A DNA stretch of 64,000 bases from positions 16,768,597 through 16,832,596 of the forward strand of contig CM073324.1 of NCBI GenBank assembly GCA_037043015.1. Reading direction: 5' to 3'. A program made the translations under genes and the position numbers. Positions within the stretch are counted from its first letter, which is position 1; the number at the start of each line of letters is the position of its first letter. The notes beneath the pieces are model-generated. The model was not told where the DNA came from, did not search any database, and saw only the letters and a list, made by a program, of their open reading frames with translations. The stretch is from Bryum argenteum (Eukaryota; Streptophyta; Bryopsida; Bryales; Bryaceae). Below are positions 45,658-60,600 of the stretch, one piece after another.

Positions 45658-48600
45658 ATGACGTCGAGGTCAACATCCCCCCGACGGCTCCAGTCGCGGA
45701 ATTCGATTAAGAATGGCATGGATTCTCCAGTGCATTCGGGGAGGCATCCCCTTCGCCCTATTCCAGAGGCGTCCGCATCAAAATCCTCGTCAACGTCGGA
45801 GCAGTCAGAGCCTAGTTCACCAGCTAAGCCTCGTACTCCAAGAGGCAAGAAACGAGCTGCTGCTGTTTACAGGTCTGAGAACATTGATGGAAATATCGGC
45901 TCCGCCTCCAATACGCCCGAGAAGCCTAAAGAGAAACGGACTAATTTGTCAAGAGTTAGTAAGGCAACAGCACCCTGGCCGTCTAAGCTGCCTGTTACGG
46001 CTTCCTTAGCTCGCTCACTTCAGGAGAGCCTGCAACAGGCGGACTCTGCAACCAAGAGCTGGGACACTGACTCTGTAGGTGGGAGTCCTACCACAAGCCA
46101 TAGGACACCATTAATTCCGACTACTGGAGGTAGCAAGTCAGGCTCAGTTGAACAAACGTCTCGTACATTTAAGCTTTCAGGAAAGCCGCCACTCGACTCT
46201 GATCCTTCCAGAAATTGCTTCAGCTCGAGCAATTCGTCTTTCATGCAATTACAGTCCACTCCCAGCCGCAGCGTGAACCGATCTCTTCGGTATGGAGCTA
46301 CTCCTGGTAGCGCAGCTAGCATAGGAAACACGCGTGCACCTGGAAGTGGGACGAAATCTTCAGGATCTTTTCAATTTAATACGGGCCAGCAGATTTCGGC
46401 GCAGCAATTTGATTTTGAGGAGGATCCTACGTTTTGGGAGGATCACAATGTTCAGGTTGTCCAGCAAATCCAAAGCAAGTTGTTTATCGATGTCCTTAGA
46501 GAATTCTTTTGGTTATCTAGTGCAACATTGGACATGATTACACAATATTGAATAATTATACGTCAATCGTGCTGATGATCATTTATGGCATAGGTGATAC
46601 TTCGCACTCGACCAATCAGCACATCTGAATCAGCGTTAAAGGGCTTCAGCAGATGTGTTCGGCAAGACAATTCCCACAGTATCACTTGGATTGGTCAACC
46701 TGAAACCAGATTCACCTTCGATCATGTTGCCGGTGAACACATCACACAGGTTTGCTTCAATGCTTTTGCTGAAATCTCAGTGAGGATTGTGGTACCAACT
46801 TTTTCTTTGACTACCCACTGTATGTTCACATGAGATAATGAAGAGATTACTTAGAAATTGATTCTTTCGAATGCATTTCAGGAAAAACTTTTCCGGGTGG
46901 CTGGCGTGCCCATGGTCGAAAACTGCATGGCCGGATACAATAGCTGTATGTTCTGTTATGGCCAGGTGAATTTGGATTTCTCTAACCCTCTGTGAAGACT
47001 TTTTTCTGACAATACCATTCGATTAGAACATGTCTTGATGTCAACAAGATTTGGCTTGTCGTAATGACTACGAGTTAAGTAACAGACCTGTGACACTTCC
47101 GACGTGAATTGTGTGTACAGACAGGAAGTGGTAAAACTCATACGATGCTAGGGGACATCGTGGATCTCGAATACCACCCCAGTGATGATCGGGGCATGAC
47201 TCCTCGTGTGTTTGAGTATCTATTTTCCAAGATACAGAAGGTGAGAGGAATCGACATCTCTGTTTTAGACTCCCAGGCTAGATCTGCTCTGTTCTTACTC
47301 AGAAGTGGGAGCATTACCGTTTCTGATCTTTTAGTGGTCACAATTTCAGGAAGAAGAATCTCGAACAGATGAGCATCTGAAATATATATGTAAGTGCTCC
47401 TTCTTGGAGATCTTTAATGAGCAGATCACCGACCTTCTGGAGCCAAGTTCTACGAATTTGCAGGTATTATGTCAGCTCTATGAATGCTGACCTTGGCTGC
47501 TCGATGTGAACAATTTTCTGTCCTCGATTACTCCTGCTTTCACATTGTATTGAAATGCCTGAGCACTGGGTCTTGAAGGTTCGAGAAGGTGGCAAAAAGG
47601 GAGTGTACGTAGAGAACTTGTCTGAGGTTGCGGTCGGGAGCGTTCAAGATGTGGTTCATCTTCTCCTCCTGGTAAGTATCGCATGACGGGGCTATGAACA
47701 AGTGTCCCCTGCACCAAATATACAATGCTTACGTCACAAGATACTGACGAAGATTGTTTACACTGCAATATTGGAATTCTCTATATCAGGGGGCTGCTAA
47801 CAGGAAAGTGGCTGCTACGAATATGAACCGTGAGAGCAGTCGTTCTCATAGTGTGTTTACCTGCACAATCGAGAGCAAGGTATATCGTTACACCAGTTTA
47901 TACGTCACGTTGGGCGTATGCCGCGAATTTTTTTCTAAGCCACATGATTTGCTCGAATCCTTAAATTTCTTTGTCTCATTTTGTGCAGTGGGAATTCAAT
48001 TCAGCTACGAACATTCGGTTTGGGCGATTGAACCTGGTGGATCTTGCAGGGTCGGAAAGGTACGATTTGTTCAGTTCAAGAGGCAAGGATCTCGTTGACC
48101 ATGATGAAATAATATTTCTAATACTGATGCCTGCGCAGGCAGAAAACTTCTGGGGCAGAGGGAGAACGGTTGAGGGAGGCCGCTAATATCAACAAGTCGC
48201 TCTCCACACTTGGGTATGTGCTGTGAGGTTTATTGCGGTGGTTTGACATGCTCTTCCTATTCCGGCTCAAGTTGGATCTCATTTGATGTTTTGCGGGTGA
48301 TTTGCTATGCCGCAACAGACTCGTCATCATGATACTCGTGGATGTTGCGAACGGGAAGCAGCGGCACGTTCCGTATCGCGACTCAAAACTCACATATCTA
48401 TTGCAGGTTCGACAAATAACTGGTCTTAGAATAACAGATTCAAATATATTTAGCTCAGCCTGTGCCACTTATGTCTTTCAACTGCATGCCTCGTTGTGGC
48501 GAGGAATGTGGATTAAATTTTCTTGTCAACCACTTTGGCTGCAGGATTCGTTGGGTGGAAATTCGAAGACCACCATGATAGCAAATATTAGTCCTTCCAG

Positions 48601-51600
48601 CTGGTACTAGGCTCGTAACTTTCAATTTCCTGATCTAGTAGTGAATACAATGCTGTTAGAAGCTGTAGCGGTATCCCACTCGTTGGGTGAATATCAGATG
48701 CCATCGACTCTTAAATGCTCGTGAATAACTGAAATACCTCTGTCTGGCAGCTGTGCTTTGGAAACTCTCAGTACATTGAAGTTTGCCCAACGTGCGAAGT
48801 ATATTCGAAACAACGTAAGTCTCTACAAATCAAATTGCAGGCGGTGAATCTTTGGCAGAATTTTGCTTTCAATCACAACTGACATAGTGCTAACGCTGAA
48901 CTGCCTTGCCAACTTACGCTTCTCAGGCCATCGTGAATGAAGATGCCTCAGGAGATGTGAATGGACTTCGTCAAGAAATTCAAGAACTGAAGGTGTGCAG
49001 ACCAGAGCCGTGGAAGTGCCGTGGATATAGTTTATTTATGATTTTTACACAATTTGCCAGAAGCATTTTGCATCTGATCGTTAAAAGAACCCCCATATGT
49101 ACTTACCTTAATGTCTGGAGTGCTGCCTTCATACATATGCATCATGTTTATTTGATACGGTACTCTGTATCTTAGGAAGAGTTGGACCGCATGAGGAGGC
49201 AAGACTTGCCTAGGACACCATCAATGCATTCTATACAATCTGTTACTCAAGATAGCGTGCGCAAGGGAGACAGCATGGCATTGGTTCCAGTCAATGAACA
49301 CGAGCAATCTTATTGTTCATTAGAATCATGGGAATACAATAAAGCTTTTTCTGGGTCTCGATTCCCAAATAAAAAGGTTCTGCAACCATTCCCGTGATAA
49401 CTCTCATCACTTGTGTTGAATATCAGGTCTTCAAAAGTGCCGCAATCACTAGAGCTGTAACCTCATCAGTGTCGTGTCCGTTTGTTCCAAGAGGAGATGT
49501 AGATGTTTGCCTCGGTCCTGTTCTTGACGTTACCGTTACTCTCGTTCAAGTTCATTATGTGACAATGGTGGTTCATGTTGGGGGTTGCTTCATTGGGATC
49601 AGGTGGAAGCATTGGAGGCAGTCCTAGCTGGAGCACTCAGAAGAGAGAAGGAGGCCGAGTTCTCTGAAAAGCGCCAAGCAGCTGAGATCGAACAGCTGAC
49701 TCGCCTGGTGAGTTCAAACTTACATAGTACCTAAGTTGCTGTGTGCAGGGACGTAGTTATTACATGTGGGAGTTTCCAGACACCAGCATCGACCTGTTCG
49801 TTTTTCTGAGGAGGGAATGTGTGATACAGGTCAAACAAAGGGAGGATGACAGCCAGTGCAGCAAGATGTTGTTACGGTTCCGAGAGGATAAGATAAGAAG
49901 GTTAGAAGCTCTGGCAGCAGGGATGATGTCATCGGACATGTACCTCAGGCAAGAAAATGACTTTCTTATGAACGAGCTGCGACTCATGCAAGAAAAAGCT
50001 GACCGTAACCCCGAGATCACACGCTTCGCAATGGAGAACATACGACTACTGGAACAGCTTCGCAGGTTGCTTTCGTTTTGGCTCTAAGACGTTTTTTGTT
50101 GCTTGACCTCATAATTGAAGTTCACAATATTCAGAATCAATGTCTTTTTTGCAAGGCTCAGAGGCGTAAACTTCACGTTTTAAAATATAAGTCTTGCCCC
50201 TTATTACTTTCTTCTCGTTATTCAGGTTTCAAGACTTCTACACTGGCGGAGAGAGGGAAGCAATGGCCGATGAAATTTCCATTCTAAGGGATCAGGTAGA
50301 ATAATTTGATCGCTGCGTTAGTTTGAGGAAAAATTGTCAGATGAAAATTGTGATTTTATAGCCGTACGGACTCTGACACGACGAAAGCACGGTGAATCAC
50401 ATTGATCTGATCGATTCCTGGTGTCTGAATTTGCAGCTTCTGGAAGTTCTGGATAGTAAACTATCGCTAGCAGCTCTTACTTCACCTCAGGTACCTCATA
50501 TCTTAGACAACAATTGTTGAATGTACGCCTGTTACAGCTAAATAACGTAGATATACCCCAAAGACAATGAAGAAGGGCAGACATTGACATCAGTGAACGA
50601 CCACGACAGTAAGCTCATGTTTGGGTTGAACATTGTGACAGATGGAAGCATTGGCACCGGAGCTTGCCGCTGCCCAGCGGGAGATTGAACTGCTGCGTAT
50701 TGAGGTACGCTCCCATTTCCATTAGTTGCTGTCCACTCTGAGGTTTCGCAGTCTGTAACTGCCGGTTAATGTTTCTTCGTTGTTTCTTGTTTAATATGTT
50801 TGGCATATTCTACGGACTGAATTGATTTAAAATCAATCAGGCTTTTAGTTCATCATTACAATTTCATCTTGCTCGTAACGAAGTGTACACTACGTCCTCT
50901 TTGCATGACCTCTGGTGTGGTTCACAAGTACAGACAGACAACTACCGAAGGGAGGTTGAGGATTGTCGGAAGAACCTTAGCTTGATTCTGGATGCAAATT
51001 CAAGAATAACCAAGTAAGGGTCTTATTCCCAGACGATTCAAAAGGATATTTCATAATTATCTTCGTATTCTATTTTACATGTTTGTTCCTTTCGAGATGC
51101 ACACACTAGACATTTTAAACAACAATATAAAATGACTTCTATGATCAATAGGGTAGTCTTCGCTCGTTTGTGTTAGGCTGTGCATGCATCGGTCTGTAGT
51201 CGTGGGCTAGAGTTCTGATTGGTCTTTTATTGCAGGCAACTTGACGAATCAAATGCCGAGCTTCGGGAAGTCAAGTTAAACTACCTAACTCAGGAAGAGG
51301 AACTGAACAAGCTCCGGGTATACTCACATTTCCCGAATGTTCTAGATCAACGTGTGCTTCAAACTGCGAAGTACCACATGGTTTCCACATGCTTACTAGA
51401 AGTTTTGCCACGTTATTTTGCAGGAGCAGGCATTGAATACTGAAGCTATCGAATGGGGTCATGCTCAGCACGTCGAGCTCATAGCGAATCTCAAGATCAA
51501 ACTTCAAGAGGTACATTCTCAGCAAAATTGGTCACCTAATGTTACCAATAGCTGGAAGTTAAGGAAGTTGCTTGGGCATATAACGAGGACAATAACCTGA

Positions 51601-54600
51601 TTTTGATCGTCGTGTACAGAGTGAGGAGAGAGCAGATCGTGAAGCAAGCTTGCGATCCGAACTCATTGAGCAGCTCAATGCGACTACACAAAAAGCAGCT
51701 GATCTGAACGCAGATCTTCAGGTGCGAGTTTTTACAGAAGAGTCATCCTTGACTTGATAGAGTCCATGTTCCTTGATTTGGCAATGACTTTGCCGCTGTT
51801 CGTATCTTAAGACTTCGGGATACAAATAGGAAACTTGTCTATAGTTATGAAAGGATCATGATTCATTTATTCACTGGAAGGATGTTTAAACTGCAGTTTG
51901 GGTACGATATTTATCGCTTCTTGAAAATAATTACGGCAGTTATCATCTACCTCACAGTACAAGTGTTCATGCTTCAGGAAACTAGGGGGGCAGTAGATGC
52001 AGCGGAGATGCTCGTGAGTCGATTGCAATTTGCGGAATCGAACCTTTCAGCTGCTCAGGTACTGGTGATTCCACTGATAGGAATTCACTAATTATTGGAA
52101 TTTGTCCTAGGAGCAGAGATGTTGATTTTTCAAATTTTTGTGCAGGAGATCGCTGTCTTGGCAAAAAACGCTGTTCACCAAATTCACCTTGAAACGAAGG
52201 AGATCGCCGAAGGTCAACGTCAGTCTTTGAAACATACTGAGGACGCAGTAGTTGCAGCTTGCATGAAGGTAATTAATTATCTGCTCACCGGTGTCTTTCT
52301 TAATTTCTCTATGGGGTTTCTGAAACCACATAAGAAGTTACAGCGGAGCGTATCAGGTGTAAGCAACTTTGGCAGTCCAAAAGTGATAACTTGGCTTTGA
52401 GTTTTACTGAATTTTTTAGCAACAATCAATCCAGTGTGTATTAAACCGTGAATGTAATTTGAGTTGCAGGAAATTGAATTGCGGGAAGAGCTGAAGAATG
52501 CTCAGTCTCTTATACAAGAACTGACTTCTACGAAGAACGAAGCAAGTTTGTCAACCATTGAGAATGAACAAGTCCAGGAAATTCTAGTACCCATGAGAAC
52601 TGTGTGCATTAATCACTTGGAGCAAGACTTAAAAGCACTGGACATTGTTTCTGAAAGTGGATGCACACTTCAAGACACCAGCACCACCGAATCTATCGGG
52701 GTAGAGATGGGGAACACTCCTGATTATGACCGGACACCGACGTCCCAGAGAGAAGAATCATTGTATCTTCATCAGGGCAAGGATTGTATCTTGAAATTGA
52801 GTTTTACTCAGGAGAAGTGTCAGACTGTGGATGACCGATCTCCTTCAAATGTCGAGCCGGATAGGACAAGACAGGAGCTTCAGGGCAAGGAATCGATGAT
52901 AGCTGAGTTGCAGGGAGATGAAGATTTTCAAGTTCTCCAGGGAACCAATATGAGGTCTGTAAACCTGGAATTAGTGGAAGCTATCACTTCTTTCCAGGAA
53001 GAAGTTATGAAATTGAAGCCACAGGTCGTACAAATGGAACCAAGAAAGCCAGCTGCGAAGTGGAGTACCACAGAACTCGTCCAGGAGTTACAGAGTTTGA
53101 TATCGGTCGTTCAAGGCGAATGGCAAGACAGGGAGAAATTGGCCGCACAGAATAAGGCTTTGTTAAAAGAGAAGGACTCTGCAGCTAAAGCACGCCAAGA
53201 GAATGATGTAGCTACAGCCCGCCTCCTTGAACACCTTCACGAGGGTGAACAAGCCCTCACTGATGCCGTTCATGAAATGGAAGGGATACTTGATGATTGT
53301 TTATCACAACCAAGCAGGATACGAGAAGAAGAGCTTGCTAACGCGCAAAAATTGGACATTACAACAACGCCCTCCGCAAAAATCAAGGGTGTAGAGCAAG
53401 CACGACAGGCAGGCTGTAACGACCACTTCAGCGGCATAAACAGAAATATGGCCGTTTGCACGATTATGTTGCACTGGTTTTCGGAATCGCTTGCTGCAGA
53501 AAATTCTGCGAAGATTATTCTGGGGATGCAGAAGGACCGTGCTGAGGAGGAGTTAGCCAATAAAGATTGCATAATGTCCAGCTTGCAGATCCAACTAGAA
53601 CGCACTGTGGCAACTTTGTCTGAGAAGGACTTATCGTTATCTTATCTGGAAATGGAGTATAATAAGGATCGGTCTCGCCTAGAAAAGGCAGATGCTCAGA
53701 TGAAGGCTGCAATCAGTATGGAAAGCAAGTTGCACGACGACATTGAGAAGCACCGTCTGGAATTGGCTACCGTACTGGAGCGGATGGATGACACTCAGTT
53801 CGAATTGGCACAGATGCAGGACGTTCTGATCAGGTTGCAATTAGAGACTATTGATAGCGAGAGGGAGAGAGACAAATTAGCTATGGAAAAGGAGCAGCTC
53901 ACGTTAGGATTTTCCCACGACAAAGAAGTAATGGAAAGATCCTGTTCGGTGGCTGTAACGATGGTATGGTGGCTTCAGAGCAAGATTGCAGCAGATGAAG
54001 TAGCTCAGAGCCGTAATTACGACATCATCGCTTCTGAAGTTGTTGAGCGAGACAGGGTGGTCCTGAGTTTGCAAGACGAGATCGCAGAAAAGACTGCGTT
54101 ACTTAACGAACACAGGCGGAAGGAAGAGAGTCTTATACAGCAGACTTTAGAACAGATGCAGGAAATTGGCAATATCAGGAAAAGTCTAACAGAGAAAGAT
54201 TCCTTGTTAACCGTCACGCGAACGGAGCTGTTAAGACATCATGACGAATTATCTGCAAGTGAGCATCGGAGTCTGCAGCTTGCCAGGGAAAAAGAAAATC
54301 TTGAGAATCAGTTATGTGAATGTGCTAAACGTTCTGAAGCTCTACAGGCGATGCTTTCGTCAGTTCAGAGGGATTTGCAGGAGGCAGAAGCACAAATAGT
54401 CGAGCTAGCTACAGTTCAAGCTGGCATGTTTATTGCACAAGAAGAATGGTTCCTCGAAAGAGATGGATATGAACGAGACGCATCAGAGGCCAAACAGAGG
54501 TGCTCACAGTTAGAGCGGGAACTGGACCTTGCACGCAATGTAGCCCAGCAACTCGAATCTGAACTGGATGTCGCTAAAGCGGAGGAGATTGCCCTGCGCG

Positions 54601-57600
54601 AGGAGAGGGATAAAGTGCTGGTATCTGTTAAGGAAGGTCTGAATACAACGCAAGCTACTGCAGAAGCCTTCAAGCAACAGGTTTCGAACTGCCTGAACTT
54701 CCTCATTTTGTTTCACAAGGTCTTATTACTTTTTTCCTCGCTTGCACATTCATCATACAAACTATTACTCTTGCAGCATTTGAAGCTCATTCGGAACTGA
54801 ACGAGAATGTTGACCCTGTACTTGCAGTTTGAGCTGAGTCAGAAATCCACAGCAGAACTCGATTCACGGCTTCAAAAGCATTTAGCCGAGTGGGAGTCCG
54901 AGAAAGAGTCAATGGCGAAAGCCGCCGTGCTTGCTCATGACCAATGCCTGGAAAAGGATCAAGTCCTTACCTCCATGAAGGTCTGCATCGCCACATTGCA
55001 ATCCCAACTACATGACACCCGCTCGCATGAAAGCAAGCTCTCTCAAGAGATCGAGGTAGTTCTGCGGTCGATGGAGAAAACCCAGCTCGAGAACGAGATG
55101 TTGAGATCAAGAGCAGAGGAGCTGTTGCTTGTTGTGGACCGACAGGACCTGCAGATCAGCAGTCTACAGCAAGAGTTAGAACTGAAGCTTCAAATATCTG
55201 ATAACAAGGTGGAAGACACTCACCGCCAGATGAAAGCGATACTTACGGAATTGGATTCCCTCATTGTCATGAAAGAGAAGTTAGAAATTGACGCTGAAGC
55301 CATCGAGGAAAAGATCTCGCTCCACTGCTTGAGCATGGAACAAAAGCTTATAAGAGCTGATGAGGACAAGGAGCAGCTCAAATTACTACTCGCTGAACGG
55401 GAGAATGAGCTACTCGGGGAGCTGAGTACCGTACAGTCCGGTAATGTGTCCTTCAGTGTCCGCGTTCAGGAATTAGAAGATGCGTTAGAGAACTCAAGGG
55501 TCGTGATTAAGAAGAAAGAAGAGGAGTTGACCGGTCTCCAGCAAAGCTTGACCGAATCGGTTAGCAAAGCTGCAGAGACTCAAGAGAGACTGAGTTCGTC
55601 AAAAATGTTGATGAAGGAGCTCGCCCGCTCAGAAGAGCAGTTGAAGCTTCAAACAGCAGCTCTAGCGGCCGAAAATAAGAGGTTGACAAGGTGCATGGCT
55701 TGTCGGGAGATTGACTTTTCATCTCTACAAGGCCAGATTGAGGACCTGGAGAAGAGCTTGAAGGAATCACATGAGGAGAAGAGCAAGATTAGCATGGCTC
55801 TCTGCAAGTTCAAGGAGGATACCAAACTTTTGGAAAAGCAGTGGCATATTGAGAGAGAGCATTTGAATGACCAACTTGTCACAGCTAACCGAGCGCTTTC
55901 GGAGAGCCAAGAAGTCACACGAGGATATCACAGATCTTTGGCGGGTTTGGAGGACGAAATAATGGCAACCCAAAAGAAGTGCGAATTGACCATTAGCGAA
56001 CTTGAAACCCAATGGAGGACGGCAATGGGAGAAATGTCAAATCACCTATCTCAAATTTCCCTGGACTTCATAGAAGTACGAAGCTCCGCAAGAAAGACGC
56101 AGTCGGATCTTGCACAGGCTCGGTCCTTGATAGCTGCGGCAGACGCTGCTATAGAACAACTTTTGGACCAAAGTGCAACAGAAGGAGCCAATTTTCAGTC
56201 GCTCGCAAAGCAGGAGGCACTACAGTTGGACCCTGGTCACCAGGAGGCTAACCTCTTGAACTCTTTTGATGTGCTCGGGGCAGATGTTCAGAACCTTAGA
56301 CGTGAGTGCGAGAAACTACGAGCACAGGTGTTCGACAAGGACAGCACTATCTTATCGGTGCAGATGGAGCTGAGTGCAACTGTGGCAAGCAGCAGGCAGG
56401 TGGAAGTTGAACTGGCATGCGCTGTTGACGAGAGGAGTGAACTTAAGCTGCAGCTCGACGACATGAACAGCGCGCTAATAAATGCTCGAGAGGAGATCAG
56501 ATGCAGAGATGTGGAGCTGGAAACCTTTGAGTGTGAGTTGCGGAAGGTTATGGAGGTTCTCGTGAAAACGGAGGAGAAGATGGTTGAATCATCTTGTGAC
56601 TGGCGTATGCAGTTGGAAGTCGTGAAGGAAGAGATGGAAGCCGCGAAACTTTGTGCTAGTGAAAAGAGCAGTGAAGCAATAATATTGAGAAAACAGTTTG
56701 AGGATGGGCAGGCTACTTTGCTGGAGGCAGAAGTACTTGTTAATGCTTTAGTTCGTGCGAATGAAAGTGCAAAGCGCGATGTGCTCAAATGGAAGTCAAG
56801 GGAAGAGAGGATGATTCTCCAGAGTGGTGAGATGCTCAACATGATCAACGAGGAAGTGTCTGTAACTATGGACCATGTGGAGAAACAGTTGCGGGACATG
56901 AGTTCAGATATTCTCGGAATGAAGAAGCTGCTCACAGAAGCTTTTTCGGGAACTGCAGTAGACCTCAATCATGAATTTACTGAATTTATGAAGATTCAGT
57001 ATCATGAGATAGAAAGGGCTGCAGAAGCAGCACATAAGAAGCTTGCTGAGATGAATGCCATTGAGATTGACTTGGAGCAGAAACTGCACGAAAGTGTCCT
57101 GGAGAATGAGGCTCTGCGAATTTCTCTCAACGGAACTCAAGATCTGCTGGATAAATCGCAAGCTGCCCTAAAGGATGCGATGCAGAGCATGGAATTTCAA
57201 GAAAATCAACACACGATTATGAGAGAAGAGCTTCAAGGAGCGCTGGCTGCAAAAAGTACATGCATTTCAGACTTGACTTCCGACTACGATCGTCTGTCTA
57301 CAAGAAATAATGAGCTGGAGAGGTTGTGCACAGGGACAAGCGAAGAGCTGAGTACTGCCTTGGCGAATCTGAAGCAGCTGGAGATAGAAAGGCTTACATT
57401 GACTGAGGAGCTCAGCATGTTACAGGAAGAGAAGAATCATATGCACGGTCTAGTTGAGCAGCTTCAGATGTCACTAGGAGATGCTTCGAGCACTAAGCAG
57501 GAGCTGGAGATGGAACTTCTTAGTCTCAGGCATTCTCATGAAGATGAGACAATTAGGCTCGAGGCCGTCCTCAATGACACAGCTGCGAAATTATTGGAAA

Positions 57601-60600
57601 CAGAGATTACTGTACGAGCCCTCACCTCTGATCTAGAGTCCCGCCAGAATGAGAATGCGTGTGTTAACAGCGCTTTGGAGAAGAAAGTTTCTGAAGTTCA
57701 AGATCTGCGAGTTCATGCTCACGACCTTCAAGAGAAATTGATGCACTTGATGGCAGACGCTGAGGAACAGAGGAGTGTGGTAAAGAGCAAATCGGAAAAG
57801 CTCGTGCTCTCTGAAGCAGAATCCGATGCAGCTATGGAGATTCTCGCTACTATGCTAGAAAGTACTTCTAATAAACTGCATAACGCAGAGCTTTCGAAAG
57901 CTGATCTGGAGGAGAATCATAATAGCGTTACATCTATGCTGCATTCTCTACAGGTGGCTTTTTCGGAGCTTGAACAAGAGAAAGGAGTTCTGTTAGACAG
58001 AGTAAGCGATCTGAATGATGAGAAGGCTAATCTTCTGGAAAGGTTTGAGATGCAGAGGAAGCAAGTTTGTCAGCAGTTGGTAGATGCCAGCGCTGCATCT
58101 GCTGGTCACGAATTGCAGCTGGAAATCTTAAAATCCATTATCGAAAGTGCCTCAGAGGAATTGCAGAGTAAAGATGACATGATTTACGCACTTCAGGAGA
58201 AGCTGGAGCATAGTTTTAGTCGCTCCCTGGCATTGGATGAGGAGAAGAAGGACTTGTCGGAGAGGTTAGAGATTCTTTACACACAGGTGTGTATGCAGTC
58301 TCAAGAAGTCAGTGCTACATCCATGGCACATGAGACGGAGCTCGAGAGCTTGAAAAACATCATCGAAAGCACATTACAGGACAGAGATCGCATGCTTCAT
58401 GCAGTTGAAGAGAAGCTGGAGCATAGCAGTGTGCGTTGTTTGGCCCTTGATGAGGAGAAGAAGGAATTGCTGCAGAAGTTAGAGACTCTAAACGTGCAGC
58501 TCTGTAATCAGTCTCAGGAAGCGAGTGCTGCATCCATTGCACACCAGACAGAGCTAGAGAGCCTGAAAAACAGCAACGAAAGTGCTTCAAGGGAACTACA
58601 AGAGAGAAATCGCATGATTTCTGGACTTCAAGAGAAACTGGCGGAAAGTAGTGCCCTCTGCTTGTCCCTTGATGAGGAGAAGAAGGATTCGCTGCAGAGG
58701 TTAGAGTCTCTAAATCTGCAGCTCCATAGACAATCTGAGGTAGCTAGTGATGAATCAACCGCCCATCAAATTGAGCTTGAAATTTTGAGAACCATCCTCG
58801 AAAGTACCTCGAAGGAACTAGAGGAGAGAGATCACATGATTCGTGGAGTTGAAAAGAAGCTGGAGCAAAGCAGTGTGCGTTGCTTCGCCCTTAGTGAGGA
58901 GAAGAAGGATCTGCTGGGGAGGTTAGAGTCTCTAAACCTGCAGCTCTCTGAGCAGTCTCAGGAAGTCAGTGCTGCAACCAGCGCACACCAGAAAGCGATT
59001 GGAAACTTGAAGAACATCATCGAAAACGCCTCGAGGGAACTAAAGGAGAGAGAACACCTGATTTCTGCTCTTCAAGAAAAGCTGGCGGAAAGCAGTGCCC
59101 GCTGCTTGGCCCTTGATGAGGAGAAGACGGATTCGTTGCAGAAGTTAGAGTCACTAAATCTGCAGCTCCGTAAACAGGCTGAGGAAGTCAGTGCTGCATC
59201 AACCGCTCATCAAATCGAGCTTGAAATACTGAGAACCGTCTTCGAGAGTACCTCGAAGGAAGTACAGGAGAAAGATCGCATGATTCTTGCAGTTGAAGAG
59301 AAGCTGGAGGAAAGCAGTGTGCGTTGCCTAGCTCTTGCTGAGGAGAAGGAGCATCTGCTGCAGAGGTTGGAGGCTCTAAACCTGCAGCTTTGTGAACAGT
59401 CTCAGGAATTCAGTGCTGCAACCAGCGCACAACAGACAGAACTCGATAACCTGAAAAACATCATCGAAAATTCCTCGAAGGAACTTAAAGAGAAAGATCA
59501 CATCACTTCTGCGCTTCAAGAAAGGCTGGTGGAAAGCAATGCCCAATGTCTGACCTTGGAGGAGGATAGGGCAGACCTGCTGCAGAGGTTAGAGACTCAG
59601 ACCTTGCAGCTCCGTAGACAGTCTGAGGAAGCCAGCGACGCATTAACCGCTCACCAAGCAGAGCTTGATATCTTGAGAACCATCATCGTAAGTGCCTCGA
59701 TGGATCTTGAGGAAGAAGATCGCATGACTCTTGCAGTTAAAGAGAAGCTGGAGCAAAGCAACGTGCGTTGTTTGGCCCTTGATGAAGAAAAGAGGAATTT
59801 TCTGCAGAGGTTAGAGATTCAAGCCTTGCAGCTCTGTAGTCAATCTCAGGAAACCAGTGCTGCATCAAGCGCTCATCAAGTCGAGCTTGAAATATTGAGA
59901 ACCATCATTGAAAGCGCGTCGAGGGAAGTACAAGAGCGAGAAAACGTGACTCTTGCAGTTGAAGAGAAGCTGGAGGAAAGCAGTGTGCGTTGCCTAGCTC
60001 TTGCTGAGGAGAAGGAGCATCTGCTGCAGAGTTTGGAGGCTCTAAACCTGCAGCTCTGTGAACAGTCTCAGGACGTCAGTGCTGTAACCAGCGCACACCA
60101 GACAGAGCTCGAGAACTTGAAGAACATCATCGAAAATGCCTCGACGGAACTGAAAGAGAGAGATCATATGATTTCTGCTCTTCAAGAAAAGCTGATGGGA
60201 AGCAATGCCCTTTGTCTGAATCTGAACGCCGACAAGGCAGACCTGCTGCAGAGGTTAGAGACTCAAACCTTGGAGCTCTGTAAACAGACTGAGGAAGCCA
60301 GTGCTGCATCAACCGCTCACCAAGTAGAGCTTGAAATCTTGAGAACGGTCATTAAAAGCGCCTCAGCGGATTTGGCAGAGAAAGATTGCAAAATATCCTC
60401 CCTTCGTGATAATCTGGAGGAAAGTGGTGATCAGGTTCTGAAGATTCTAAACTCCTTGGAGACGACCATGCTTGCTTCAGCCCAGATTGAACATGAGAGG
60501 AATGAAATCCTTGAAACCGTAAACAACCTTGACACGGAAACGAGAGCGTTGAGAGAGGAAGTTAAGGTTAAATCTCAGAACTGCGCAGATTTGGAGACGA

